From: Prosthecodimorpha hirschii | Lineage (GTDB): Bacteria > Pseudomonadota > Alphaproteobacteria > Rhizobiales > Ancalomicrobiaceae | Direction of reading: 5' to 3' | Assembly: GCF_001305515.1 (NCBI RefSeq) | Contig: NZ_LJYW01000001.1 | Span: forward strand, 5,546,025-5,610,024 | DNA length: 64,000 bases | Shown here: positions 51,994 through 61,741 of the stretch, in pieces | Layout: each line of letters opens with the position of its first letter | How positions within the stretch are numbered: position 1 is the first letter of the stretch | Translations under genes and position numbers: made by a program | Notes under the pieces: model-generated | Told to the model about the DNA's origin: nothing | The model's database searches: none | Seen by the model: the letters and a program-made list of their open reading frames with translations, nothing else

Positions 51994-53589
51994 ATGAACG
52001 CGCCCGCTTCCGGCCTTGCCGATCCCGTGTCCCGCCGGCGGACCTTCGCCATCATCTCGCATCCGGACGCGGGCAAGACGACGCTGACCGAAAAGCTCTT
52101 GCTGTTCGGCGGCGCGATCCAGCTCGCCGGCGAGGTCAAGGCCAAGCGCAACCAGCGCCAGACCCGGTCCGACTGGATGGGCATCGAGCGCGAGCGCGGC
52201 ATCTCGGTGGTCACCTCGGTGATGACCTTCGAATATGGCGGCTGGGTCTTCAACCTGCTCGACACGCCCGGCCACGAGGACTTCTCGGAGGACACCTACC
52301 GCACGCTGACCGCCGTCGACGCCGCCGTCATGGTGCTCGACGCCGCCAAGGGCATCGAGGCGCGCACCTTGAAGCTGGTCGAGGTCTGCCGGCTGCGCGA
52401 CATCCCGATCGTCACCTTCATCAACAAGATGGACCGGGAGACCATGGACCCGTTCGATCTTCTCGACGACATCGAGAAGACGCTGGCCATGGACACCACG
52501 CCGATGACCTGGCCGATCGGCCGCGGCCGGGCCTTCGCCGGCACCTACGACCTCGTCCGCTCGGCGATCCGCCTGAAGGATGCCGAGGAGGCGATCCCGG
52601 TCAATGGGCCGGAGGACAGCCGGATCGAGGCGATGCTGCCGGAGGCGGATTTCCAGCAGTTCGTCGGCGAGGTCGAGCTGGCCGCCGGCGCGGCCAAGCC
52701 CTTCGTGCGCCAGAGCTTCCTGGAGGGCCATCACACGCCGGTCTATTGGGGCTCGGCGCTGCGCGACATGGGCGTCAAGGATCTGATCGAGGCGCTCGGC
52801 ACCTTCGCGCCGAGCCCGCGCGAGCAGAAGGCCGACGGCCGCACGGTGACGGCGACCGAGGAGCGGATGACCGGCTTCGTCTTCAAGATCCAGGCGAACA
52901 TGGATCCGAACCATCGCGACCGGATCGCCTTCATGCGCGTCTGCTCGGGCAAGCTGCAGCGCGGCATGAAGGCCAAGCTGGTGCGCACCGGCAAGCCGAT
53001 GAGCCTCCACACGCCGCAATTCTTCTTCGCGCAGGATCGCTCCATCGCCGACGAGGCCTTCGCGGGCGACATCGTCGGCATCCCGAACCACGGCACGCTC
53101 CGGATCGGCGACACGCTGACCGAGGGCGAGGATCTGGTCTTCCGCGGCGTGCCGAGCTTCGCCCCGGAAATCCTGCGCCGGGTCCGCGCCGCCGACGCCA
53201 TGAAGGCCAAGAAGCTGAAGGAGGCCCTGCAGCAGATGGCCGAGGAGGGCGTCGTGCAGGTGTTCCTGCCCTTCGACGGCTCCCAGGCGATCGTCGGCGT
53301 GGTCGGCTCGCTGCAGCTCGACGTGCTGGCCGAGCGGCTGAAGAACGAATACGGCCTGGAGATCAGCTTCGAGACGACCCGCTTCGCCGTCTGCCGCTGG
53401 GTCTCGACGACGGAGCCCGCCAAGCTCGACGAATTCTCGCGGCGCGATTCCTCCGCCATGGCGCGCGATCTCGACGGCGATCCGGTCTACATGGCGACCT
53501 CGCCCTATTCGCTGCGCTACGAGGAAGAGCGCTGGCCGATGCTGAAATTCACCGACGTGAAGGACTATCAGAAGGTCAAGGCCGGCTGA
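51994..53589 (+). CDS. prfC: peptide chain release factor 3
   Basis: 531-residue translational GTPase. G1 motif AIISHPDAGKTT, switch II DTPGHEDFSEDTYRTL, G4 NKMD, and domain-II/III regions of RF3 (QFFFAQDRSIADEAFAGDIVGI). It removes RF1/RF2 from the ribosome after peptide release. ATG at 51994 follows Fic by 88 nt. No strong ribosome-binding site is seen (GAGCGAAATCGT). Confidence 0.97.
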   Translation: MNAPASGLADPVSRRRTFAIISHPDAGKTTLTEKLLLFGGAIQLAGEVKAKRNQRQTRSDWMGIERERGISVVTSVMTFEYGGWVFNLLDTPGHEDFSEDTYRTLTAVDAAVMVLDAAKGIEARTLKLVEVCRLRDIPIVTFINKMDRETMDPFDLLDDIEKTLAMDTTPMTWPIGRGRAFAGTYDLVRSAIRLKDAEEAIPVNGPEDSRIEAMLPEADFQQFVGEVELAAGAAKPFVRQSFLEGHHTPVYWGSALRDMGVKDLIEALGTFAPSPREQKADGRTVTATEERMTGFVFKIQANMDPNHRDRIAFMRVCSGKLQRGMKAKLVRTGKPMSLHTPQFFFAQDRSIADEAFAGDIVGIPNHGTLRIGDTLTEGEDLVFRGVPSFAPEILRRVRAADAMKAKKLKEALQQMAEEGVVQVFLPFDGSQAIVGVVGSLQLDVLAERLKNEYGLEISFETTRFAVCRWVSTTEPAKLDEFSRRDSSAMARDLDGDPVYMATSPYSLRYEEERWPMLKFTDVKDYQKVKAG

Positions 53590-53747
53590 TCGGGGAGGTC
53601 GGTCCGCCCGACGCCGTATCGGGGGCGTGCCGATCGCCGTGCCGTCCGGACGTCGGCTGCCTCCGCCCGAGACGGCGCCGCATCGCTTTCCATCGGACGT
53701 GCGGGCGGGGATGCGAGGCGGGGGCGCCCGCCGCCAGACAATGCGGA

Positions 53748-53773
53748 CGCGCCGGCGGGAATTCGCCGGCGCG
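53748..53773. terminator. hairpin between convergent prfC and membrane protein gene
   Basis: CGCGCCGGCG (53748-53757) / CGCCGGCGCG (53764-53773), a 10-bp perfect stem with loop GGAATT, about 160 nt after prfC and 26 nt before the end of the convergent gene. No U-tract. Confidence 0.4.
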
Positions 53774-53799
53774 CCAGGGCATCGAGAACCTGTCGGACT

Positions 53800-54873
53800 T
53801 CAGTGCGGCCGGAGCCGGCGCAGGCCGGCGGGCAGGCTGGCGTCGAGCCAGCGGGCGAAGCGGTCGCGGTTCTTGTTGTACCAGATGCCGAGGGCGATCA
53901 CGCCGACGCCGATCAGGGTGAGGACGAAGGAGAAGGCCAGGAAGTCGCGGAAGACCTGCGCGGCGAGATGGCCGAGATAGGTGGCGACGCCGATGGTGCC
54001 GAAGACGGCATAGACGCGGCGGTTCATGTAGACGGCGAACAGCAGCAGGCCGACATTGATCAGGCAGTAGAGCAGGGGGCCGATCTCGCCCTTGCTGTCC
54101 TGCGCGGTCAGGCCGCCCCAGAAGGTCATGATGCCGAAGATGTGCAGCCAGAAGGCATAGTCGCCCTTGTCGCGGGCCTTCAGGTCGACCGCCCAGGCCG
54201 CCGCGATGGTCGCGAGGCCGAACAGGACCGAGACATTCGCGCGCGTCGCCACGGTATCGAAATGGGCGAGCCAGACGACGATATCCATCGAGAAGAACCA
54301 GAGCGCGATCCCGGCCGGCATCAGCAGGAACGGGAACGGCCGGAAGCGCATGACCAGAGCGGCCGCCGCGACGGTGGCCAGTTCCATGTAGATCCAGCTG
54401 CCGTGGATATAGGGGAAGAACGCCTTGTATTCCCCGGGCTTGCCTTGGGCGAAGCGCCACAGATCGAGCGCGTCCTGGATGCCGTAGATGATCATCGGCA
54501 CCATGGCGACGGCGACCGTCAGGGCGAGGCCGCCCGGCGTGCGGGTCTCCGGCGAACGCCACAACGCGTTGCCGAACGCCCCGAAGGCGAAGGCGTAGAA
54601 AAGGCCGGTGATGATCAGGGCACCGCCGCCGAGCGCGTTGAAGGCGGTGGTGGTGAAGATGGTCATCGCCGCCATGACGATCAGCGCGCCGGCATACCAG
54701 AGCAGATGTGTCAGGTCGAAGCGCCGCACGGGCACCGCGGCCGCCGCCGCCGCGGGCGCGGTGGTGCCGCGCAGGGCCAGCCGGGCGGCAAGGAATTCGG
54801 CCAGGCTCAGATAATTGATCCGGTCGATGGCGCCGGCATCGAGTGCCGCTTTGAGATCGTCGTCGGTATACAT
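53800..54873 (-). CDS. multi-pass membrane protein, DUF2157-like, function unknown
   Basis: 357 residues. A short cytoplasmic N-terminus (MYTDDDLKAALDAGAIDRINYLSLAEFLAAR) resembles the helical lead of DUF2157-type membrane proteins. After an Ala-rich linker it continues with about ten transmembrane helices from residue 56 to 340. The C-terminus is short and Arg-rich. ATG at 54873 with CGGGAGC upstream. Monocistronic. No transport or enzymatic signature is recognised. Confidence 0.8.
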   Translation of the reverse strand: MYTDDDLKAALDAGAIDRINYLSLAEFLAARLALRGTTAPAAAAAAVPVRRFDLTHLLWYAGALIVMAAMTIFTTTAFNALGGGALIITGLFYAFAFGAFGNALWRSPETRTPGGLALTVAVAMVPMIIYGIQDALDLWRFAQGKPGEYKAFFPYIHGSWIYMELATVAAAALVMRFRPFPFLLMPAGIALWFFSMDIVVWLAHFDTVATRANVSVLFGLATIAAAWAVDLKARDKGDYAFWLHIFGIMTFWGGLTAQDSKGEIGPLLYCLINVGLLLFAVYMNRRVYAVFGTIGVATYLGHLAAQVFRDFLAFSFVLTLIGVGVIALGIWYNKNRDRFARWLDASLPAGLRRLRPH

Positions 54874-55115
54874 CGGGCAGGCTCCCGGGTCCTAAGGCGG
54901 CATCGCGCCGATCCCGGAAAGAACCGGACCGGCGCCATGACGGGTCGTTGCGTCTGCCCCGATATGCCGCATTCCCTTTGCCGCCGGATTGCTTCGCGGC
55001 GGAAACATGTTTCGTTGTGAACAATGTTCATTTCTTGGCGGCCCGGGATGCCGGATGCGCCGGCCGCGCGACGCCTCCGGCCCCGATCGGCCTGACTGTG
55101 CGGATGGCGTGCGGC

Positions 55116-56168
55116 CTAGCCGGCCTGCCGGGCCTCGGTGCCGAGCGCCTTACGGACCGCGGGCGCAACGACGGTGCCGTAGAGCTCGATCGCCTTCATC
55201 AGGTCCGCATGCGGCAGGGTGCCGACCGAGAACTGCATCAGGAAGCGGTCGTGCCGGAACAGTTCGTGTTCGTAGAGGATCTTGTCGATCACCGCGTTGG
55301 GCGAGCCGACCAGCAGCGCGCCGCGCGGGCCGATCTGGGCCTCGTACTGAGCGCGGTTGGTCGGCGGCCAGCCGCGCTCGCGGCCGAGCCGGTTCATCGT
55401 GTCGGCATAGGCCGGATACCAGATGTCGGCCGCATGCGTGGTGTCCTCGGCGATGAAGCCGTGCGAATTGATGCCGACCGGATAGTCCTTCGGGTCGCGT
55501 CCGGCCCGGCGCAGCGCCTCGCGATAGAGTTCGACCAGCGGACGGAAGCGGTCGGGCGTGCCGCCGATGATGGCGACGGCGAGCGGCAGGCCGAGCATGG
55601 CGGCGCGCACCACTGATTGCGGCGTGCCGCCGACCGCGATCCAGACCGGCAGCGGGCTCTGCACGGGGCGCGGATGGACCGGCTGGTTCTGCAGCGCCGC
55701 CCGGTGCTCGCCCTGCCAGGTGACGCGCTCGTTGTCGCGCAGCGCCAGCAGCAGTTCGAGCTTCTCGGCGAACAGGCTGTCGTAGTCGGACAGGTCGTAG
55801 CCGAACAGCGGAAAGGATTCGATGAAGGAGCCGCGCCCGGCCATGATCTCGGCCCGCCCGCCGGACAGGAGGTCGACGGTCGAGAAGGCCTGGAAGACGC
55901 GTACGGGATCGTCGGAGGAGAGCACCGTCACCGCGCTGGTCAGCCGGATGCGCTTCGTGACGGCCGCCGCCGCGCCGAGCACCACGGCGGGGGCGGAGAC
56001 GACATAGTCGGCGCGATGGTGCTCGCCGATGCCGAAGACATCGAGCCCGACCTCGTCGGCGAGCCGGATCTCCTCCATCAGGTTGGCGATGCGCTGGGCC
56101 GGCGCAAGGACGCGGCCGGTCGTCGGATCGGGCGTCGCCTCCACGAAGGTGTAGATGCCGAGTTCCAT
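55116..56168 (-). CDS. LLM-class flavin-dependent oxidoreductase
   Basis: 350 residues with the bacterial-luciferase-like TIM barrel. Landmarks are [10 protein letters not shown] at the start, [24 protein letters not shown], and a central [15 protein letters not shown]. Such enzymes use reduced FMN or F420; FMN is likely in this lineage, with reductant from a separate flavin reductase. ATG at 56168 by family alignment. Monocistronic and divergent from the GST gene. Substrate unknown. Confidence 0.9.
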   Translation of the reverse strand: MELGIYTFVEATPDPTTGRVLAPAQRIANLMEEIRLADEVGLDVFGIGEHHRADYVVSAPAVVLGAAAAVTKRIRLTSAVTVLSSDDPVRVFQAFSTVDLLSGGRAEIMAGRGSFIESFPLFGYDLSDYDSLFAEKLELLLALRDNERVTWQGEHRAALQNQPVHPRPVQSPLPVWIAVGGTPQSVVRAAMLGLPLAVAIIGGTPDRFRPLVELYREALRRAGRDPKDYPVGINSHGFIAEDTTHAADIWYPAYADTMNRLGRERGWPPTNRAQYEAQIGPRGALLVGSPNAVIDKILYEHELFRHDRFLMQFSVGTLPHADLMKAIELYGTVVAPAVRKALGTEARQAG

Positions 56169-56551
56169 CGCTGCGCCGTCCTCTCGACCCTCGATCGGTC
56201 CGCGTCCGAAAGGTCGCGGACCTATCTATCTTATTGAATCTAGGGCATCTTATCGTCGATCTGATGGTTCCACCCGATCGCAGGATGCTCTGGGCGCGTG
56301 CAGGCGCGCCGTTTCCATGCCGCTGCATGTAGCGCGTCTCGCCGTCTGCCGCCATGCCCGCCCCGGCGCGGTCCCGGATACGCACTGTTCGACGGGACGC
56401 ACCGCACGTTCGCCCCGCGTCCGGCGGATCGTCGGCGAGGACGCCTCGAACGCAGCGTTCAATCCCGGCCGCATTGACCGCGGGCGCCGCAAGGCCGATC
56501 TGATCGTGACAGATATGAAGAGGCGCCCGATCGGCGGCCGGGAGTGATCGC
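56169..56551. promoter_or_regulatory. divergent promoter region (LLM oxidoreductase / GST)
   Basis: 383-bp spacer. The segment 56218-56262 (CCTATCTATCTTATTGAATCTAGGGCATCTTATCG) is strongly AT-rich for this genome and is the likely promoter of the minus-strand oxidoreductase. Nothing else is recognisable, and no small gene with a ribosome-binding site is seen. Confidence 0.4.
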
Positions 56552-57529
56552 ATGCTGGTGAACGGGAAATGGACGGCCGACTGGCAGCCGATCCAGGCCA
56601 AAGACGCGGCCGGCGGCTTCGTCCGCCAGACCTCGACCTTCCGCAACTGGGTGACGGCGGATGGCCGCCCCGGGCCGACCGGGGCGGGCGGCTTTCCGGC
56701 CGAGGCCGGGCGCTATCGGCTCTATGTCGCGCTGATCTGCCCCTGGGCGTCGCGCACGCTCGCCGCCCGGGCGCTGATGGGCCTCGAAGACGCCATCCCG
56801 GTCACGGTCGTCGATCCGGTGCTCGGCGCGCAGGGCTGGCGCTTCGGGCCGGCGGCGCCGATGCGCGACGAGGAGATCGATGCGACCTGGATGCACGAGA
56901 TCTATACCGCTGCCGATCCGGCGGTGAACGGCCGCGCCACGGTACCGGTGCTGTGGGACCGGACGCGGCGCACCATCGTCAACAACGAATCGGCCGACAT
57001 CCTGCGCATGCTCGGCGACGGCTTCCGGAGCCTCGCCGCCCATCCGGTCGATCTCTATCCCGAACCGCTGCGCGCCGACATCGACGCCCTGTCCGAGCGC
57101 ATCTATCCGGCGCTCAACAACGGCGTCTATCGCGCCGGCTTCGCCTCGACGCAGGGCGCCTACGAGGCCGCCTATCGCGACGTGTTCGCGATGCTCGACG
57201 ACCTGGAGGCCCGGCTTTCCGGAACCGGCCCCTATCTCTTCGGCGCGGCGCTGACCGAAACCGACATCCGGCTGTTCGTCACGCTGGTCCGCTTCGACGC
57301 GGCCTATCACGGCCTCTTCAAGTGCAACCGGCGGCGGCTGGCCGACTATGCGCAGCTCTCCGCCTATCTCGATCGCCTGATGGCGGTCCCGGCCCTGGCC
57401 GGAACCGTCTCGATCGACCACATCAAGCGCGGCTATTACGGCATCGGCTCGCTCAATCCGAACGGCATCGTGCCGCTTGGGCCGGACCTGCCATTCCCCG
57501 ACAAGGCCGCGGCCTTTCCGGGGACGTGA
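56552..57529 (+). CDS. glutathione S-transferase family protein (glutathionyl-hydroquinone reductase type)
   Basis: 325-residue Xi-class GST. The catalytic cysteine is Cys63 in LICPWASRT, the CPWA motif that defines glutathionyl-hydroquinone reductases (YqjG/PcpF). Also typical are NNESADILRM and YPALNNGVYRAGFA. It reduces glutathionyl-hydroquinones, releasing hydroquinone and GSSG. ATG at 56552 with GGGAG upstream. Monocistronic. Confidence 0.92.
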   Translation: MLVNGKWTADWQPIQAKDAAGGFVRQTSTFRNWVTADGRPGPTGAGGFPAEAGRYRLYVALICPWASRTLAARALMGLEDAIPVTVVDPVLGAQGWRFGPAAPMRDEEIDATWMHEIYTAADPAVNGRATVPVLWDRTRRTIVNNESADILRMLGDGFRSLAAHPVDLYPEPLRADIDALSERIYPALNNGVYRAGFASTQGAYEAAYRDVFAMLDDLEARLSGTGPYLFGAALTETDIRLFVTLVRFDAAYHGLFKCNRRRLADYAQLSAYLDRLMAVPALAGTVSIDHIKRGYYGIGSLNPNGIVPLGPDLPFPDKAAAFPGT

Positions 57530-57601
57530 GGCCGATGCCGGTCGCGGCCGACGGGGCGTTCGCACGTCCGGCATGCGATCCCCCGGCGGACCGGACCCGG
57601 A

Positions 57602-58858
57602 TCAGTAGATCGGGAAGTCGGCGCAGAGCGCGGCGACCTCGGCCTTGACGGCGGCCAGCACGGCCGCGTCGGACGGGGCGGAGACGACGCGGTCGATCAT
57701 CGCGCCGATCCGGCGGAATTCCTCCTCGCGGAAGCCGCGCGTCGTGCCGGCATTGGAGGAGAGCCGCAGGCCCGAGGGCGCCTCCGGCGGGCGGGTGTCG
57801 AACGGGATCAGGTTCTTGTTGACCGCAAGCCCGGCCTTTTCCAGCGCCTTGGCGGCGATGTCGCCGGTGGTGCCGCGCGCGGACAGATCGACCAGGATCA
57901 TGCCGGTATCGGTGCCGCCGGAGACCAGCCTGTAGCCGGCCGCCGCCAGCGTCTCGGCGAGCGCCCGGGCGTTGGCGACGACGGCCTCGTTATAGGCGCG
58001 GAATTCGGGCTTCAGCGCCTCGCCGAGGCAGGCCGCCTTGCCGGCGACCGCATGCAGCAGCACCGAGCCCTGCACGCCGGGGAAGATGCCGAGATTGATC
58101 CGGTCGGTCAGGGCAGGATCGTTCCACATCACGATGCCGCCGCGCGCGCCGCGCAGCGACTTGTAGGTCGTGGTCGTGACGATGTCGGCATGCGGGAAGG
58201 GCGAGGGGTGCTGGCCGGTCGCGACCAAGCCGGCGAAATGCGCCATGTCGACCATGAACAGCGCGCCGACCTCGCGCGCCACCGCGGCCAGGGCCGGGAA
58301 ATCGATGCTGCGCGGATAGGCCGAACCGCCGGCGATGATCAGCTTCGGCTGCGACGCGCGCGCCAGTGCGGCGACCGCCTCGATGTCGATCCGCTCGGTC
58401 TCGCGCGACACGCCGTAGCGGACGATGTTGTAGTCGCGCCCAGTCAAGGTCGCCGGATGGCCGTGGCTAATATGGCCGCCGGCCGCGGTGTCCATCGCCA
58501 GGATGGTGTCGCCGAGCGCCAGGAGGCCGAGGAACACGCCCGCATTGGCGTTCGAGCCCGAATGCGGCTGGACATTGGCGAAGCGGCAGCCGAACAGGCG
58601 GCAGGCGCGGTCGACGGCCATCTGTTCGACCGCATCGGCATATTCGGCGCCGCCATAGTAGCGGTGATAGGGCAGGCCCTCGACCGTCTTGTTGGTCATC
58701 GCCGAACCCTGCGCGGCGAGCACCAGCGGCGAGACGATGTTCTCGGAGGCGATCAGTTCGATCCCCTCGCGCTGGCGCTTCAACTCGCCCCGGATCGCGG
58801 CGGCAAGTTCGGGGTCGGCATCGAGGGGGGTGTCGAACGCGGTCTGTTCCAGTGCCAT
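57602..58858 (-). CDS. serine hydroxymethyltransferase-like PLP enzyme, divergent
   Basis: 418-residue fold-type I PLP enzyme clearly of the SHMT family (SENIVSPLVLAAQGSAMTNK, RYYGGAEYADAVE, NVQPHSGSNANAGVF). It departs from housekeeping GlyA at conserved sites. The PLP-lysine motif is TTTYKSLRGARGG (Lys233) instead of TTTHKTLRGPRGG. EGYPGKRYYGG is replaced by EGLPYHRYYGG. The C-terminal SGIRIGTPA-like segment reads SGLRLSSNA. The ATG at 58858 has GGAGG 5 nt upstream. It may be a paralogue with another substrate, such as a 2-methylserine-type hydroxymethyltransferase, or a serine aldolase; this is inference. The housekeeping copy would lie elsewhere. Confidence 0.85.
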   Translation of the reverse strand: MALEQTAFDTPLDADPELAAAIRGELKRQREGIELIASENIVSPLVLAAQGSAMTNKTVEGLPYHRYYGGAEYADAVEQMAVDRACRLFGCRFANVQPHSGSNANAGVFLGLLALGDTILAMDTAAGGHISHGHPATLTGRDYNIVRYGVSRETERIDIEAVAALARASQPKLIIAGGSAYPRSIDFPALAAVAREVGALFMVDMAHFAGLVATGQHPSPFPHADIVTTTTYKSLRGARGGIVMWNDPALTDRINLGIFPGVQGSVLLHAVAGKAACLGEALKPEFRAYNEAVVANARALAETLAAAGYRLVSGGTDTGMILVDLSARGTTGDIAAKALEKAGLAVNKNLIPFDTRPPEAPSGLRLSSNAGTTRGFREEEFRRIGAMIDRVVSAPSDAAVLAAVKAEVAALCADFPIY

Positions 58859-58951
58859 GCGGGCCTCCGGCAAGGATGAAGACCCGTCCATAGCGCCCGC
58901 CGGCCGGCGCGTGAAGCACCGCTGCGGAATGTCCGCCCTCCCGGGACGAAA

Positions 58952-59590
58952 TCAGACGTCGAGCCGCCGCTTCACGTCCATGGCGATGGCCAGCGCCTCG
59001 AGCGCGGCCTTGCTGCCGGGCTCGCTCTCCATCGCGGTCGAGCCGATCCCCATGCTGGACGCGAAGGCGACCCGGTCGCCGAGGCGCGCCTCCGAGATCG
59101 GCCGGCCGAGCTTCTCGATCGCCTCGATCACCGCCCGGGCCGAGCTCGACCGCGCCGAGACGCGGTTCAGCACGAACAGGGCCGGCACGCTCTCGCGCTC
59201 GACCATGGTCAGCGTCGCCTCGCTCGCCCACAGGTCGACCGGGCTCGGCTGGATCGGGATGATGACCAGATCGGCCGCCTCGACCGCATAGCGGGCATCG
59301 AGATCGGATTTCGGCGGGGTGTCGATCACGACCAGGTCGTGATCGCGTGCCAGGGTGCGCGCCTCGCGCTTGGCGCCCCATCCGCTGGCGGTCCGGAAGG
59401 TCAGGCCGGTCGCCTCCTCGCCGAGGCGCGCCTCGCGCTTCTCGAACCATTCGCCGAGGCTGCCCTGCGGGTCGACGTCCAGGATCGCGACGCGTCCGAG
59501 CGGTTGCAGGGCCACGGCCAGATGGGCGGAGAGCGTGGTCTTGCCGGATCCACCCTTCTGTTGGGATACGGCGACGATCTTGCCCGTCAT
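58952..59590 (-). CDS. ParA/MinD-family ATPase (orphan)
   Basis: 212-residue ParA-type ATPase. Deviant Walker A KGGSGKTT at 12-19 with the signature Lys12, Walker A' ILDVDPQGS, and Walker B-like LVVIDTPP. The small size and lack of an N-terminal helix-turn-helix match type Ib-like orphan ParA proteins, which position cellular cargo or segregate small plasmids. No parB, parS-like repeats or plasmid genes are nearby. ATG at 59590 with GGAGG 4 nt upstream; an upstream extension to 59677 is unsupported. Cargo unknown. Confidence 0.9.
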   Translation of the reverse strand: MTGKIVAVSQQKGGSGKTTLSAHLAVALQPLGRVAILDVDPQGSLGEWFEKREARLGEEATGLTFRTASGWGAKREARTLARDHDLVVIDTPPKSDLDARYAVEAADLVIIPIQPSPVDLWASEATLTMVERESVPALFVLNRVSARSSSARAVIEAIEKLGRPISEARLGDRVAFASSMGIGSTAMESEPGSKAALEALAIAMDVKRRLDV

Positions 59591-59711
59591 GATGCCTCCG
59601 CCGGCTCGGCAGCGTCGTGCTGCAATGCGGCGACGCATCTTGACCGATCCGGACGCGAAGCTCCAGGTCGCCCGCATGCTAATTTCGCAGGGGGGGCCCG
59701 CCGGCCGGTCG

Positions 59712-60806
59712 TCACGAGAAGAAGGCGACCGAGACGAAGACCAGAAGCGCGATCCAGACCGTCTCCGCCACCATCAGGGCGATCGGCCGCCAGCCGACCG
59801 CGAACAGGGTCTTGAAGGAGGTCTTCATGCCGAGCGCCGCGATGGCGACGACCAGGCACCAGCGGGAGATCTCGGTCAGCAGCGCGGCGACGAAGGGCGG
59901 CACCAGCCCGAAGCTGTTCGCCGCCATCAGCGCGGCGAAACCGATCAGGAAGCCCGGCACGGCCCGGCCGGGCTTGCCGCCGACGGCGCCGATCCGCGCC
60001 ACCACGAGGCCGATCGCGGCGACCACCGGCAGCAGCATGGCGACGCGCAGCAGCTTGACATAGGTCGCCACGTCGCCGGTCTCCGGCGAGACCATGTAGC
60101 CGGCGCCGACCACCTGGGCGACATCGTGGATGGTGCCGCCGAGGAAGACGCCGGCCTCGGTATTGGTGAAGCCGACGGCGGCGACGATGGCCGGATAGAC
60201 CACCATGGCGATGGTCGAGAGGGCCGTGACGGTGACCACCGTCAGGATCGTGTCGCGATCGTCGCGCACCCGGTCGGGCAGGACGGAGGCGACCGCAAGG
60301 GCCGCGGAGGCGCCGCAGATCGCGACCGAACCGCCCGACAAGAGGCCGAACCACGGCTTCAGGCCGAGCAGCCGGGCGATCAGCACGCCGATGCCAATGG
60401 TGCTGGCGACGCCGAGAATGACGGTCAGCACCGGTTGCAGGCCGAGCCCGGAAATCTGGCCGAAGGTCACCCGCACGCCGAGCAGCGCGACGCCCAGGCG
60501 CAGGATGGTGCGCGAGGAGAATTCGATGCCGGAGCGGCAGCGGCCTTCCTCGTGCAGGAAGTGGAACGCCATGCCGATCAGCAGCGCGAACAGCATGACC
60601 GGGGCGTTGTAGTGGACGGACAGCCAGGTTGCCGCCAGCGCGATCGTGCCGGCGGTCAGCACGCCCGGATAGACGGCAACCAGAACCGCCGCCTTCGGCA
60701 CGCGGGCCAGCCAGCCTTTCGGCGGCGGTGCCTGCCAGAAGACGCCTTCCATGCTGTCGAGAGACGCCTCCATGGAGAGGCGCCTTTGGGCTTCCGATCC
60801 GTCCAT
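59712..60806 (-). CDS. YeiH/UPF0324 family membrane protein (putative sulfate exporter)
   Basis: 364 residues with about ten transmembrane helices and the YeiH-family core: GLLSGGSVAICGASAALAVA, FLGGTIHDVAQVVGAG and RTILRLGVALLGVRV. Members are annotated as putative sulfate or sulfonate exporters, but the function is weakly established. ATG at 60806; an in-frame ATG shortly after (MEASLDSMEG) is an alternative. It lies 33 nt behind the XRE regulator on the same strand and is probably co-transcribed with it. The sulfate importer in this window may be a functional counterpart. Confidence 0.88.
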   Translation of the reverse strand: MDGSEAQRRLSMEASLDSMEGVFWQAPPPKGWLARVPKAAVLVAVYPGVLTAGTIALAATWLSVHYNAPVMLFALLIGMAFHFLHEEGRCRSGIEFSSRTILRLGVALLGVRVTFGQISGLGLQPVLTVILGVASTIGIGVLIARLLGLKPWFGLLSGGSVAICGASAALAVASVLPDRVRDDRDTILTVVTVTALSTIAMVVYPAIVAAVGFTNTEAGVFLGGTIHDVAQVVGAGYMVSPETGDVATYVKLLRVAMLLPVVAAIGLVVARIGAVGGKPGRAVPGFLIGFAALMAANSFGLVPPFVAALLTEISRWCLVVAIAALGMKTSFKTLFAVGWRPIALMVAETVWIALLVFVSVAFFS

Positions 60807-60839
60807 GCCTGATGCGCCCCCCGCGCATATCCGGCCCGA

Positions 60840-61688
60840 TCATCCGACCCGGCCGGTCAAGTCCTTCAAGAAGCCGGCAAATTCGTGCGGCTGTACCACG
60901 GCCCCGCGGATCAGGTCGTCGAACCGTCGGGCGAACATCTCGACATGGCTCGCCGCGTTGAGCAGCAGGTAGCTCGGCCCCAGGAAGACGGCGACGCGCT
61001 GGGCGCCGAACACCGTGAAGGGGGCCGAGAAGGTCGTCCCGGAATCATAGAGGTAGACCCGGAAGGACGGGTAGAGCTCTTCGGTGATGGCCGTCATGTG
61101 TTCGAGGGCGGTGCGCCGGGTGGCGGCATCGAGGACCGACCAGCGCCCGGCGCCGGCGGCGAAGCCGATGAACGCCTCGCGCGAATTGGCGACCTCGTGC
61201 TGCTGGTAGGGCTGGCGCAGGATGTCGAGCCGCTGGGCGACCGCTTCGACCGCATTGCCGCGCGGAACCGAGAAGGCCTCCGGAAACTCGGTCCGCAGCA
61301 CGGTCTCGTTCTTCAGGAGATCCGGAAAGCTCGCCGGCACGGTACAGATGCGCAGCCCCTGCGCGGCCTTGACCCAGCCGAGATACGGGTCTTCGGCCGG
61401 GCTCTGGCCGTAGGGTTCGAAGCGCATCACCGCCTCGATGATTTCCGTCTCCATTTCCGAGCGCTGGCTGAGGCCGAGCAGCCAGTCGACGGAGACGCGC
61501 GCGGTGCGGGCGATCTGGACCAGCGTCTCGGCCCGTGGCAGGCGCGGCATCGGCCCGGTCAGGAGTTGGGACAGGGTCGATCGGTCGAGGCCGGCACGGC
61601 GTGCGAAGCCGGCATAGGTGAGGCCGCTGCGGGTCAGCACCTGCCGCACCCGTTCCCGAAAGAGATCATGCGAGACGCGCGGTTTCAT
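60840..61688 (-). CDS. XRE-family transcriptional regulator with unknown C-terminal domain
   Basis: 282 residues. N-terminal lambda-repressor-like helix-turn-helix at about 8-70 (TYAGFARRAGLDRSTLSQLL at 24-43). The C-terminal 190-residue domain is rich in aromatic and hydrophobic residues (GLRICTVPASFPDLLKNE, IGFAAGAGRWSVLDAATR, YLYDSGTTFSAPFTVFGAQRVAVFLG), compatible with a ligand pocket but not recognised as a known sensor. ATG at 61688 chosen from domain alignment; the frame is open to 61748. It is divergent from the desaturase gene across a palindrome-rich spacer, so it probably controls that gene and its own operon. Confidence 0.88.
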   Translation of the reverse strand: MKPRVSHDLFRERVRQVLTRSGLTYAGFARRAGLDRSTLSQLLTGPMPRLPRAETLVQIARTARVSVDWLLGLSQRSEMETEIIEAVMRFEPYGQSPAEDPYLGWVKAAQGLRICTVPASFPDLLKNETVLRTEFPEAFSVPRGNAVEAVAQRLDILRQPYQQHEVANSREAFIGFAAGAGRWSVLDAATRRTALEHMTAITEELYPSFRVYLYDSGTTFSAPFTVFGAQRVAVFLGPSYLLLNAASHVEMFARRFDDLIRGAVVQPHEFAGFLKDLTGRVG

Positions 61689-61741
61689 GAGGCGCAAGGC
61701 TAGTGGCTGTGTCGACCATTCGCAATTGTCGGTGACAAAAA

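Noticed and set aside
58952..59590. Plasmid partition locus or integrated plasmid
   Set aside because: Only parA is present. There is no parB, rep gene, iteron array or relaxase in the window, and the flanking genes are chromosomal metabolism.
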